Under the pieces are notes generated by a model. It had not been told where the DNA came from, searched no databases, and worked only from the letters and a program-made list of their open reading frames with translations. Below are positions 5,696-11,737 of a stretch of DNA of 11,737 bases, piece by piece. The translations under genes and the position numbers were made by a program. Origin of the DNA: JAAYXU01 sp050942555. GTDB taxonomy: Bacteria > Bacillota > Clostridia > Christensenellales > UMGS416. The stretch's first letter is position 1. Each line of letters starts with the position of its first letter. The DNA lies in assembly GCA_050942555.1 (NCBI GenBank), contig JBMNNN010000047.1:1-11737 (forward strand), read 5' to 3'.

Positions 5696-8095
5696 ATGGA
5701 AGGAGTCCATGACGCCGTATTTCGCGCGCGACTCCGGAGGCTGGCGGCTGCCGCCGGCCGGGCGCTGTGGCCGCTCGCGGTCGCGCTGATGGGAATGCTT
5801 TCGGGCGGCGTGGTGACGCTGGGGATCCTGCGGCCCGCGGCCGCCGCGTTCGTGATGGCGGCGGCGGTGGCTGGGTGGCCGGTATTGCCCGCGGCCGCGG
5901 GGTGCATCGTGGGGCTGTCGGCCGGGGGCTTCAGCCTGGTGCTGCTGGGCAGGATGATTCCGCCGGTGCTGGCGTGCTTTTCGGGAGCCGTGATGGCGCG
6001 CTCGGGCAAGCGCTTTTCGGTGGGTACGGGCCTCATGCTTCTCCTGTGCGTGCGGCTGGCGGCGCTGCCGTTTGGGACGCTGCTGCTATACGACATACTG
6101 CTGTTCCTGCTGGAAACGGCGCTCGCCGCCGTCCTCTACTATGCGTTTGTAAACGCGATGCGCGACCTGACAAACCGGGAATCGCCCCGGCAGGACAACG
6201 CGCTGCTGATGGCGCTGTCGCTGGGCACGCTCATCGCGGGCATACCCGACTGGTCGGCCGGGCCGTTTTCGCTTCCGGTATTCGGCGGCGCGCTGCTGAC
6301 GCTTTCGGCCGCGATCGTGGGCGGCGTGTCGCTGGGCGCTCCCGCGGGGTTGGCCGTGGGCGGCGTGCTGGCGCTGGTGGGCGCGGTGGATCCGTGGATG
6401 TTGGGCGGGCTGGGCCTGTGCGGGCTGGCCGCCGGCGCGATGAAGCCGCTGGGGCGCGCAGGCGTGCTGTCTGGCTGGACGTTGACCGCGGTATTTCTGG
6501 GTATGCTGCTCACCGGCTCTCCGATCGGGCTCATGCCCTGGGCGTCGGCAGCGGCGGCGATGGCGGTCGCGGCCGCGATACCCGAGGCCGCATGGGCGGG
6601 GGCGCGGCGCTGGGCTTTGGGTGGGAATGCCGCAGGCGATCCCGCGCAGCTCATTGGAAAGATGCGCGAGCACGCCGTTTCGCGCCTTCATTATTTCGCC
6701 GGTTGCTTTAAGGCGCTCTCCCAGGTATTCGCCGAGGTGGCGGGCGCGCCTCCCGGCACGTCGTGCGAGGAGGTGTCGCCGCTTCTGGAGGCGGTCGCGC
6801 AGGACGTATGCAACCGGTGCAGCCGCCGGGCCGAGTGCTGGGAGAAGCAGTTTTTCACGACGTGGAACTATTTTGTCACCGCGCTGGCGCGGCCGGGCCG
6901 GCGGACGGTGCTGTGGCCCCACGATTTTCCCGAGGAATTCCGTGCGGGCTGCCTTCACTTCGACGATGTGATCACGGCGCTGCGGGCGGTCTGGGGGCTG
7001 TACCGCGTGCGGTTCGGCATGGCGGTCAGGCTCGAGGAAGGCCGGGCTCTCATCAGCCAGCAGCTCTGCGGCGTCGCCGAGGTGATGGACGACCTGGCCG
7101 GACAGCTCAATCTGCGGCTGCGCCTTAAAAAAGACCTCAACCTCATACTCCGCGACGCGCTGGTCCGCCAGGGCTGCGCGGTGAAGGAGCTGACGGTGCA
7201 CGAGAACGCCAGGGGGCTGCGCGTCAGCGTCAAGGCGCGCTCCTGCGGCGGCTGCCGCCGATGCATACAGGAATATATGGGCGTGCTCTCAAGGGAGCTC
7301 GGCCGACCGATGCGCCGCCGGGAAACCGGGTGCGACAGCGCGGGCGGCTACTGCCGCCTCGAGTTCTATGAGGCGGGCGCGCTGCGGGTGCAGTCGTCGG
7401 CCGCACAGCAGCCGGCCCATGGCGGGGTCTGCGGGGACAGCTGGTGCTGCCGCGCCGTGGACTCTCGCAGCTACCTCATGGCGATATCCGACGGCATGGG
7501 CAGCGGCAGCCGCGCCGCTGTGGAAAGCTCGGCTACGCTGAACCTGCTCCGCCATTTCTACGAGGCCGGATTTTCCGACGAGGTGATCTTTAAGACGATC
7601 AATTCGGTGCTGCTGCTGCGCTCGGGCAGCGAGATGTACGCGACCGTGGACCTGTGCCTTTTCGATTTGATCGCCTGCCGGGCCCGGTTTATCAAGATCG
7701 GCGCCGCGCCCTCGTTCATACTGCGCGGCAGCCGGGTCTATACGATACACGAGCCGACGCTGCCCCTGGGTATACTCGACAACGTGCAGCCTGCGGCGGT
7801 GAACCGGCGCATCGAGGAGGGCGATATCATCGTGCTCATGAGCGACGGCGCGGCAGGCGACGGCAAATGGGTCGAGGAAGCGCTGCCGCGGCTGGGCGGG
7901 CTGTCGCTGCAGGCGATCGCCGAGCGGCTGCTGGAAATGTCGGGCCAGTACCAGACCCGCGACGACGACCGCACCGTGGTGGCAGCCCGGGTCCGCAAGG
8001 GCGGCGCGATGGATACGGTCATACCGGCCAGGCTCAATCACTGGCAGGCGCGGATCGACGCGGGCGGCGAATTCCTGTCGGGGGAAGGGAGCTGA
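5696..8095 (+). CDS. spoIIE: Stage II sporulation protein E (membrane PP2C-type serine phosphatase)
   Basis: A 799-residue protein (B. subtilis SpoIIE: 827). Three parts are seen: an Ala/Gly/Leu-rich membrane region of about ten hydrophobic segments (residues 20-305); a central regulatory/oligomerisation region with C372-x2-C375-x5-C381 (CNRCSRRAECW) and a second Cys set at 517, 520, 523, 546 and 553; and a C-terminal PP2C/SpoIIE phosphatase domain (about 590-770). Metal-binding acids are in place: D599 in I-S-D-G-M-G-S-G, D717 in M-S-D-G and D756-D758 near the end. The family localises to the polar septum and dephosphorylates SpoIIAA, freeing sigma-F in the forespore, and also acts with FtsZ in asymmetric division. 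The ATG at 5696 is preceded by two overlapping purine-rich sites (5678-5689). It stands alone: the tilS-hpt-ftsH genes that often follow spoIIE are absent here. Confidence 0.95.
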   Translation: MEGVHDAVFRARLRRLAAAAGRALWPLAVALMGMLSGGVVTLGILRPAAAAFVMAAAVAGWPVLPAAAGCIVGLSAGGFSLVLLGRMIPPVLACFSGAVMARSGKRFSVGTGLMLLLCVRLAALPFGTLLLYDILLFLLETALAAVLYYAFVNAMRDLTNRESPRQDNALLMALSLGTLIAGIPDWSAGPFSLPVFGGALLTLSAAIVGGVSLGAPAGLAVGGVLALVGAVDPWMLGGLGLCGLAAGAMKPLGRAGVLSGWTLTAVFLGMLLTGSPIGLMPWASAAAAMAVAAAIPEAAWAGARRWALGGNAAGDPAQLIGKMREHAVSRLHYFAGCFKALSQVFAEVAGAPPGTSCEEVSPLLEAVAQDVCNRCSRRAECWEKQFFTTWNYFVTALARPGRRTVLWPHDFPEEFRAGCLHFDDVITALRAVWGLYRVRFGMAVRLEEGRALISQQLCGVAEVMDDLAGQLNLRLRLKKDLNLILRDALVRQGCAVKELTVHENARGLRVSVKARSCGGCRRCIQEYMGVLSRELGRPMRRRETGCDSAGGYCRLEFYEAGALRVQSSAAQQPAHGGVCGDSWCCRAVDSRSYLMAISDGMGSGSRAAVESSATLNLLRHFYEAGFSDEVIFKTINSVLLLRSGSEMYATVDLCLFDLIACRARFIKIGAAPSFILRGSRVYTIHEPTLPLGILDNVQPAAVNRRIEEGDIIVLMSDGAAGDGKWVEEALPRLGGLSLQAIAERLLEMSGQYQTRDDDRTVVAARVRKGGAMDTVIPARLNHWQARIDAGGEFLSGEGS

Positions 8096-8176
8096 TCTCC
8101 GGGCTTTCGCGCTTTTGGGTAACCGCAAAGGAGCCGCCAGCTGCCAGGGTGACAGCATTTACTTACCAGCGTTTAC

Positions 8177-8204
8177 CTGCAATAAACTATTTTTGCAGTT
8201 TTTT
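8177..8204 (+). terminator. Likely intrinsic terminator downstream of spoIIE
   Basis: CTGCAA (8177-8182) pairs with TTGCAG (8193-8198) over a 10-base loop and is followed by six T (8199-8204). The stem is short and not GC-rich, but the position 81 bases after the spoIIE stop and the uninterrupted T-run fit rho-independent termination. Confidence 0.55.
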
Positions 8205-8283
8205 CAGAGTATCAGAATTATGGACATTTATGAAAAATGTACCCAAAAATCCGGGGGTCGTGAAGCACCGCGGGACCCAGCAC

Positions 8284-8298
8284 TAAACAAACTGTTTA
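8284..8298. repeat. Inverted repeat TAAACA-N3-TGTTTA
   Basis: A perfect 6-base inverted repeat around AAC, AT-rich in contrast with nearby DNA. The short centre makes it more like a protein operator half-site pair than an RNA hairpin. The binding protein is unknown; the Lrp-type regulator encoded 325 bases downstream is one candidate. Confidence 0.35.
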
Positions 8299-8309
8299 CT
8301 TCTTGCGCA

Positions 8310-8335
8310 ACCATTTAGTCTCCCATCGAAATGGT
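8310..8335 (+). repeat. Hairpin-forming inverted repeat ACCATTT/AAATGGT
   Basis: Seven bases (8310-8316) pair perfectly with 8329-8335 across a 12-base loop. It sits directly against the extended -10-like TGATATTAT that starts at 8335, and no T-run follows, so it is not a terminator; it could be an operator over a promoter. Confidence 0.35.
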
Positions 8336-8343
8336 GATATTAT
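8335..8343 (+). promoter_or_regulatory. Candidate extended -10 promoter within the gap
   Basis: TGA-TATTAT (TG at 8335-8336, hexamer 8338-8343) matches an extended -10 with five of six consensus bases. No good -35 lies 17 bases upstream (TTAGTC). If used, transcription would start near 8350 and give the regulator gene a leader of about 270 bases, or a separate small RNA. Confidence 0.25.
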
Positions 8344-8582
8344 AAGCCCAACGGAGCACTTTCTTAACTGTTGAATAAATGCTTTCGCCCTGGCCAACTG
8401 CCCGTTCAGACGCGTCACGGTGCGCATTCGGCCGGAAGGACTGCGGGATTTTTGAGGCTGGCGTAAGTTTTACGGTCTGGACGCGCTAGAGCGCCGCGCA
8501 AGGCAAGATTTTTCCGTAATTTTTTGTTTTTCTATATTTTTGCGCGTCTTTTGCCAAAGGTCTTTATTTCTTGTTTTTATAG

Positions 8583-8591
8583 TGCTATGAT
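8583..8591 (+). promoter_or_regulatory. Candidate extended -10 promoter for the Lrp-type gene
   Basis: TGC-TATGAT (hexamer 8586-8591, five of six) is an extended -10 element at the end of a T-rich tract. The -35 region (TTTATT, 8563-8568) is weak, as is usual for extended -10 promoters. The start would be near 8598, leaving about 25 bases that include the GGGGGGA ribosome binding site (8611-8617). An imperfect inverted repeat at 8546-8562 overlaps the upstream part and could serve autoregulation. Confidence 0.42.
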
Positions 8592-8622
8592 GAACCTGCG
8601 GAAGTGACGCGGGGGGATTGCG

Positions 8623-9072
8623 ATGGACGCCGTAGACAGGAAAATTCTCAACTGCCTTCGGGAAAACGCGCGTATGAACGCGTCGGTTATCGGCGAGCGC
8701 GTCAGCATGTCGGTATCGGCTGTCATCGAGCGCATCAGGAAGCTCGAGGCCGCGGGCGTTATCCGGCAGTATACCGTGGTGCTCAACCCGAAGCGCATCG
8801 GCAAGGACATATGCGCCTTCATACTCGTCAGCTTCGAGCATCCCCGCTTTACCGACAGCTTCATCGAAAGCGTCGCCAGCCTTTCTCAGGTCACCGAGTG
8901 CCACTATATAACCGGGGATTTCGATTATATGCTCAAGGTCATGACCGGAACCACCGAGGAGCTGACCAGCATCATCAATTCCATCAAATGCATGAAGGGC
9001 GTATCCGCTACCCGGACGCTGGTCGTGCTGTCCACCACCAAGAACGAGCTTTCGCCGCTGCCCGACGCGTAA
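8623..9072 (+). CDS. Lrp/AsnC-family transcriptional regulator
   Basis: A 149-residue protein with the family's two-domain plan and usual length. The N-terminal winged helix-turn-helix (about 1-60) begins with the typical M-D-x-x-D-R-K-I-L opening and has the recognition helix in S-M-S-V-S-A-V-I-E-R-I-R-K-L-E. The C-terminal RAM ligand-binding and oligomerisation domain (about 65-140) contains G98-D-F-D-Y-M-L-K-V, the conserved block near the effector pocket. Such proteins form dimers to hexadecamers and sense amino acids such as leucine or alanine. ATG 8623 follows GGGGGGA by five bases. It lies 71 bases before pntAA on the same strand, with no clear terminator between, so control of itself and of the transhydrogenase operon is the natural inference. 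Family is secure; effector and targets are not known. The frame ends in a hydrophilic tail. Confidence 0.93.
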   Translation: MDAVDRKILNCLRENARMNASVIGERVSMSVSAVIERIRKLEAAGVIRQYTVVLNPKRIGKDICAFILVSFEHPRFTDSFIESVASLSQVTECHYITGDFDYMLKVMTGTTEELTSIINSIKCMKGVSATRTLVVLSTTKNELSPLPDA

Positions 9073-9096
9073 TGCGGCATGGCCTGTCGGGGCAGC

Positions 9097-9124
9097 ATTG
9101 TTCATTATAAAACAATAATATAAC
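9097..9124 (+). promoter_or_regulatory. AT-rich inverted repeat and possible promoter before pntAA
   Basis: ATTGTT (9097-9102) and AACAAT (9111-9116) form a perfect inverted repeat around eight AT-rich bases, in an otherwise GC-rich neighbourhood. Promoter-like pieces overlap it: TTGTTC (9098-9103) 15 bases before TATAAC (9119-9124), or a TATAAA at 9106-9111 without a matching -35. A repressor or activator binding here would control pnt. The exact promoter is uncertain. Confidence 0.4.
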
Positions 9125-9143
9125 AGATATGGGGGACGCGTCT

Positions 9144-10304
9144 ATGGTTATCGGCATTCCGAAGGAGATCATGCGCGGAGAGCGGCGGGTCGCGGCCACT
9201 CCGGAGACCGTGGCGGCGATGGTAGCCGACGGGGCTGCGGTGCTGGTGGAGCGATCGGCCGGAGAGGGAGCGCTCATCCCCGACGAGCAGTATGCCGCGT
9301 CGGGCGCGCGCATCGTCGACGGCCCGGCGGCGCTCTACGAGGCTGCCGATGTGATCCTCAAGGTCAAAGAGCCCCTCTGCAACGAGTCGCTGGGCTGCTC
9401 GGAGATTGCGCTCATGCATCCGGGGCAGACGCTCATTACATTCATCCACCCGGCGTCCCCGGCCAACCACGATATGGTGCGCGAAATGGCCGCGCGGGGC
9501 ATCACAGGGCTTACGCTGGACGGCGTGCCCCGCATTTCCCGCGCCCAGAACATGGACGCGCTCACGTCGATGTCTACCTGCGCCGGTTACAAGGGCATGC
9601 TGATGGCGGCCTCGGACCTTCCCCGCTTCGTGCCCCAGATATTCAGCGCCGCCGGGTCGCTGCCGCCATGCCGGGCGCTCGTCATCGGGGCTGGCGTGGC
9701 GGGACTGCAGGCCATCGCGACCGCCAGGCGCCTGGGCGCAGCGGTATTCGCCGCCGACATCCGTCCGGCCGCCGCCGAGCAGGCGCGCTCCCTGGGAGCC
9801 CGCATCATCGAGACTGGCGTCCCCGAGGACGTGGCCGTCGGCCGGGGCGGGTACGCCAACCCGCTTCCCGAGCGGTGGCTGCTGCGAGAGCGCGAGGCGC
9901 TCGCCGAGGCTGTGGCCGGTATGGACATCGTATTCTGCTCGGCGCTCGTGCCCGGCAGGCTGGCCCCGGTGCTCATCACCGACGACATGGTAGCCGCGAT
10001 GAGGCCGGGCTCGGTGATCGTGGACATATCGATCGACCAGGGCGGCAACTGCGCCGCGACCGTGCCGGGCGAACGGGCGGTGCGGCACGGCGTGACGATC
10101 GAGGGCATCAAGAACATACCCGGTATGCTACCGGTCAGCGCGACGTTCATGTTCGCAAAAAACGTGCTCAGCCTGCTACGGTACCTGACGCATGACGGGA
10201 AAATCGTGCTCGACCGCAGCGACGAGATCGTCGCGGGAGTCTTGACGACCTGTGACGGCGAAATCGTACACGCCGGAGCCAGGGAAGCCATGGGGCTTCA
10301 GTAG
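9144..10304 (+). CDS. pntAA: NAD(P) transhydrogenase alpha subunit, part 1 (NAD-binding domain I)
   Basis: A 386-residue protein resembling alanine dehydrogenase in fold but with transhydrogenase signatures; the length equals PntAA of Rhodospirillum rubrum (384). It is the soluble domain that binds NAD(H) and passes hydride to domain III of PntB on the cytosolic side. Seen: M-V-I-G-I-P-K-E start; the R130-I-S-R-A-Q135-N-M-D138 loop holding the Arg-Gln-Asp hydride-transfer residues; the Rossmann motif G182-A-G-V-A-G187; and S-V-I-V-D-I followed by the G-G-N-C strand. Alanine dehydrogenase is rejected because pntAB and pntB follow. The ATG at 9144 is chosen since GGGGGA (9131-9136) precedes it by seven bases and the family begins here; an in-frame ATG at 9129 lacks a site. 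The C-terminus (E-I-V-H-A-G-A-R-E) shows the split from the membrane part. The gene ends ten bases before pntAB. Confidence 0.93.
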   Translation: MVIGIPKEIMRGERRVAATPETVAAMVADGAAVLVERSAGEGALIPDEQYAASGARIVDGPAALYEAADVILKVKEPLCNESLGCSEIALMHPGQTLITFIHPASPANHDMVREMAARGITGLTLDGVPRISRAQNMDALTSMSTCAGYKGMLMAASDLPRFVPQIFSAAGSLPPCRALVIGAGVAGLQAIATARRLGAAVFAADIRPAAAEQARSLGARIIETGVPEDVAVGRGGYANPLPERWLLREREALAEAVAGMDIVFCSALVPGRLAPVLITDDMVAAMRPGSVIVDISIDQGGNCAATVPGERAVRHGVTIEGIKNIPGMLPVSATFMFAKNVLSLLRYLTHDGKIVLDRSDEIVAGVLTTCDGEIVHAGAREAMGLQ

Positions 10305-10314
10305 GGAGGGAGCG

Positions 10315-10605
10315 ATGCATCCGCTTATACTCATTGGTATATTCGTAGCCGCCGCGCTTATAGGATACCGGCTCATCGGGCAGGTGCCAAGCCTGCTGCA
10401 TACGCCGCTCATGTCGGGCATGAACGCGCTGTCGGGCATCACGCTGCTGGGAGCGCTGACCGCGACAGGCGCGGCGATGTATACCGGCAGCCGCGCGCTG
10501 GGCGGCATCGCGATATTTCTGGCGATGATCAACGTCGCGGGCGGCTTCGGCGTAACGCACCGGATGCTGCGCATGTTCAAAAGCAGGGAGGACCGCGAGC
10601 GATGA
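10315..10605 (+). CDS. pntAB: NAD(P) transhydrogenase alpha subunit, part 2 (membrane anchor)
   Basis: A 96-residue membrane protein with three hydrophobic segments (about 4-20, 36-58, 62-84) and the strongly conserved Q-V-P-S-L-L-H-T-P-L-M-S-G and N-V-A-G-G-F-G-V-T-H-R-M-L blocks of the alpha-subunit domain II. It forms, with PntB, the proton channel of the transhydrogenase. ATG 10315 follows GGGAGGG, which overlaps the pntAA stop; its own stop overlaps the pntB start in ATGA (10602-10605), indicating translational coupling. Shorter than the R. rubrum protein (139) because the N-terminal extension is missing, as in several other bacteria. Confidence 0.92.
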   Translation: MHPLILIGIFVAAALIGYRLIGQVPSLLHTPLMSGMNALSGITLLGALTATGAAMYTGSRALGGIAIFLAMINVAGGFGVTHRMLRMFKSREDRER

Positions 10606-11737
10606 GCGACGGGCTGTATTACGCGCTGTGCGGCGCGCTGACGCTGGGCGTCCTTGCCGGAATCGCGATGATGAGCCGCGTGCGCCAGGCGGCGGCCGGC
10701 AATCTGCTGTCTGCCGGATGCGTCGCGGCGGCGATCGCGCTGACGCTGTGGCGCGGCGGGCTTATCGGCGACACGCTGCTGTGGATATGCGCCGGGGCGG
10801 GGCTTGTGGCGGGGCTTGCGGGCGCGTGGCGGGTCGCGATGATCGCGATGCCGCAGACCGTGGGGCTTCTCAACGGACTGGGGGGCGCGGCCTCGGCGCT
10901 GGTGGCGTATGTCGCGCTGACAGACGGGCTACCGATCGGCCTTTTCGGGCAGTCCGCCGCCGCTGTCGCGCTCGTGGTGGGAACCGCGACGCTCTCGGGG
11001 AGCCTCGTGGCTGCCGGGAAGCTGCAGCGGCTGCTGCCCCAGCAGCCCGTGCGGGGACGCGCGCGGCAGCTAATCACGCTTGTGAGCCTTCTGTGCGCGC
11101 TGGCGCTGGCCGCGCTCATACCGGCTTTAGACGGCGCATGGGAAATGGCCACCGCGCTGGGATGCGCCGCGGTGTCTGCGGCGCTGGGCGCGGCCTTCGC
11201 GGTGGGCGTTGGCGGCGCGGATATGCCCATCGCGATATCGCTTCTCAATTCGCTGTCGGGAGTCGCCGGGTCGATCGCGGGTATGGCGGTATCCGACCCG
11301 CTGCTGGTGGCGGTGGGCGGCGTGGTGGGCGCGTCGGGGCTGCTGCTTACCCGGATCATGTGCCATGCGATGAACAGGCCGCTCGCGGGGATCCTGGCGG
11401 GCGGGACGGCGGCCCCGGCGCGGGAGAACGGGGAAGCGCCCCGCCCCGAGCCCGAAGACGCGCCCGGCTCCGAGCAGGAAGAAGCACCCGGGCGGGGGCC
11501 GGGCGAGGCGGCGGCGCTTCTCGCGGAGGCGCGCTTCGTGATCATCGTGCCGGGCTACGGCATGGCGCTGTCCCAAGCGCAGCAGCGGGTCCGCGAGCTG
11601 GCCGACCGCCTGGAGCAGGACGGCCGCGAGGTGCTCTACGCGATCCACCCGGTAGCCGGCCGTATGCCCGGGCATATGAACGTGCTGCTGTGCGAGGTGG
11701 ACGTGCCCTATGAAAAGCTGCTGGAAATGGACGAAAT
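10602..11737 (+). CDS. pntB: NAD(P) transhydrogenase beta subunit, 3' end outside the window
   Basis: The frame from ATG 10602 stays open to the right edge: 378 of an expected 460 or so residues. Residues 1-265 are a membrane domain with eight or nine hydrophobic segments and PntB blocks such as M-P-Q-T-V-G-L-L-N-G-L-G-G, G-G-A-D-M-P-I-A and M-C-H-A-M-N-R. A Pro/Glu-rich linker (about 270-311) leads to domain III, which binds NADP(H): V-P-G-Y-G-M-A-L-S-Q-A-Q and H-P-V-A-G-R-M-P-G-H-M-N-V-L-L are clear. The complex uses the proton gradient to make NADPH from NADH. The site of E. coli PntB His91 is Asn91 here, while the channel Asn (E. coli Asn222) is kept as Asn216. No separate ribosome binding site is strong (GGGAGG at 10586-10591); translation is probably coupled to pntAB through the ATGA overlap. 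Confidence 0.94.
   Translation, partial: MSDGLYYALCGALTLGVLAGIAMMSRVRQAAAGNLLSAGCVAAAIALTLWRGGLIGDTLLWICAGAGLVAGLAGAWRVAMIAMPQTVGLLNGLGGAASALVAYVALTDGLPIGLFGQSAAAVALVVGTATLSGSLVAAGKLQRLLPQQPVRGRARQLITLVSLLCALALAALIPALDGAWEMATALGCAAVSAALGAAFAVGVGGADMPIAISLLNSLSGVAGSIAGMAVSDPLLVAVGGVVGASGLLLTRIMCHAMNRPLAGILAGGTAAPARENGEAPRPEPEDAPGSEQEEAPGRGPGEAAALLAEARFVIIVPGYGMALSQAQQRVRELADRLEQDGREVLYAIHPVAGRMPGHMNVLLCEVDVPYEKLLEMDE

Larger units (their letters stand above)
8096..8622 (+). other. 527-base non-coding gap between spoIIE and the Lrp-type gene
   Basis: No convincing gene is seen in any frame. Frames here are short, lack ribosome binding sites, and composition changes from the GC-rich coding style to AT-rich, above all at 8156-8345 and 8508-8590. 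The gap holds a terminator-like hairpin (8177-8204) and perfect inverted repeats at 8224-8240 (ACATTT/AAATGT), 8255-8278 (GGGTC/GACCC with an inner GTG/CAC), 8284-8298 and 8310-8335, small hairpins at 8462-8474 and 8483-8494, and a T-rich tract from 8508 to 8580 before the regulator gene. I find no tRNA-like fold, riboswitch consensus or remnant of tilS. It may hold a small RNA, a long regulatory leader or a decayed gene; the sequence does not decide. Confidence 0.6.

Noticed and set aside
8101..8160. Riboswitch-like stretch after spoIIE (GCAAAG, GCTGCCA/TGACAGC)
   Set aside because: Pieces recall the c-di-GMP or c-di-AMP classes, but the order and conserved cores do not fit any class I know, and no suitable gene follows directly.
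8115..8318. Possible small protein in the spoIIE-lrp gap (67 residues from a TTG, or 32 residues from the ATG at 8220)
   Set aside because: There is no ribosome binding site before either start, the frame crosses the terminator-like hairpin, and the composition does not resemble the neighbouring genes.
9144..10304. Alanine dehydrogenase
   Set aside because: The fold is shared, but the R-I-S-R-A-Q-N-M-D loop and the following pntAB and pntB genes identify the transhydrogenase alpha subunit.

Overview
The window looks like an ordinary chromosomal stretch of a GC-rich, spore-forming member of the Firmicutes, most likely of the class Clostridia. Evidence: a full-length SpoIIE, which is confined to endospore formers; an archaeal-type aspartyl-tRNA synthetase in front of gatCAB; strong purine-rich ribosome binding sites (GGAGG type) before nearly every gene; and third codon positions dominated by G and C. 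The species cannot be named from the sequence. All genes lie on the + strand, and the many long open frames on the - strand are by-products of the GC content.

Layout. (1) 2-805: the 3' part of a uroporphyrinogen-decarboxylase-superfamily gene that enters from outside the window. (2) 806-1025: intergenic, with a near-consensus housekeeping promoter (915-942) and two short inverted repeats in the leader that follows. (3) 1026-5584: a compact operon aspS2-gatC-gatA-gatB. The aspartyl-tRNA synthetase probably charges both tRNA(Asp) and tRNA(Asn), and GatCAB then converts Asp-tRNA(Asn) to Asn-tRNA(Asn) (and, if the substrate exists, Glu-tRNA(Gln) to Gln-tRNA(Gln)). (4) 5585-5695: a terminator-like hairpin whose loop carries a candidate Spo0A box and -35 element for spoIIE. 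(5) 5696-8095: spoIIE, the membrane phosphatase that activates sigma-F in the forespore. (6) 8096-8622: 527 bases without a convincing gene, AT-richer than its surroundings, with a terminator-like hairpin, several inverted repeats and candidate extended -10 promoters. (7) 8623-9072: an Lrp/AsnC-family regulator. (8) 9144 to the right edge: pntAA-pntAB-pntB, a proton-translocating NAD(P) transhydrogenase with its alpha subunit split in two; pntB runs off the window.

The genes form three functional units: tRNA-dependent amide aminoacyl-tRNA synthesis, control of sporulation, and redox coupling of NADH/NADPH probably under an Lrp-type regulator. I see no mobile element, CRISPR array, tRNA, rRNA or new multi-gene system. 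The points most worth checking are regulatory: the Spo0A-type promoter architecture before spoIIE, the structured aspS leader, the Lrp-pnt link with an inverted repeat between them, and the structured gap downstream of spoIIE.
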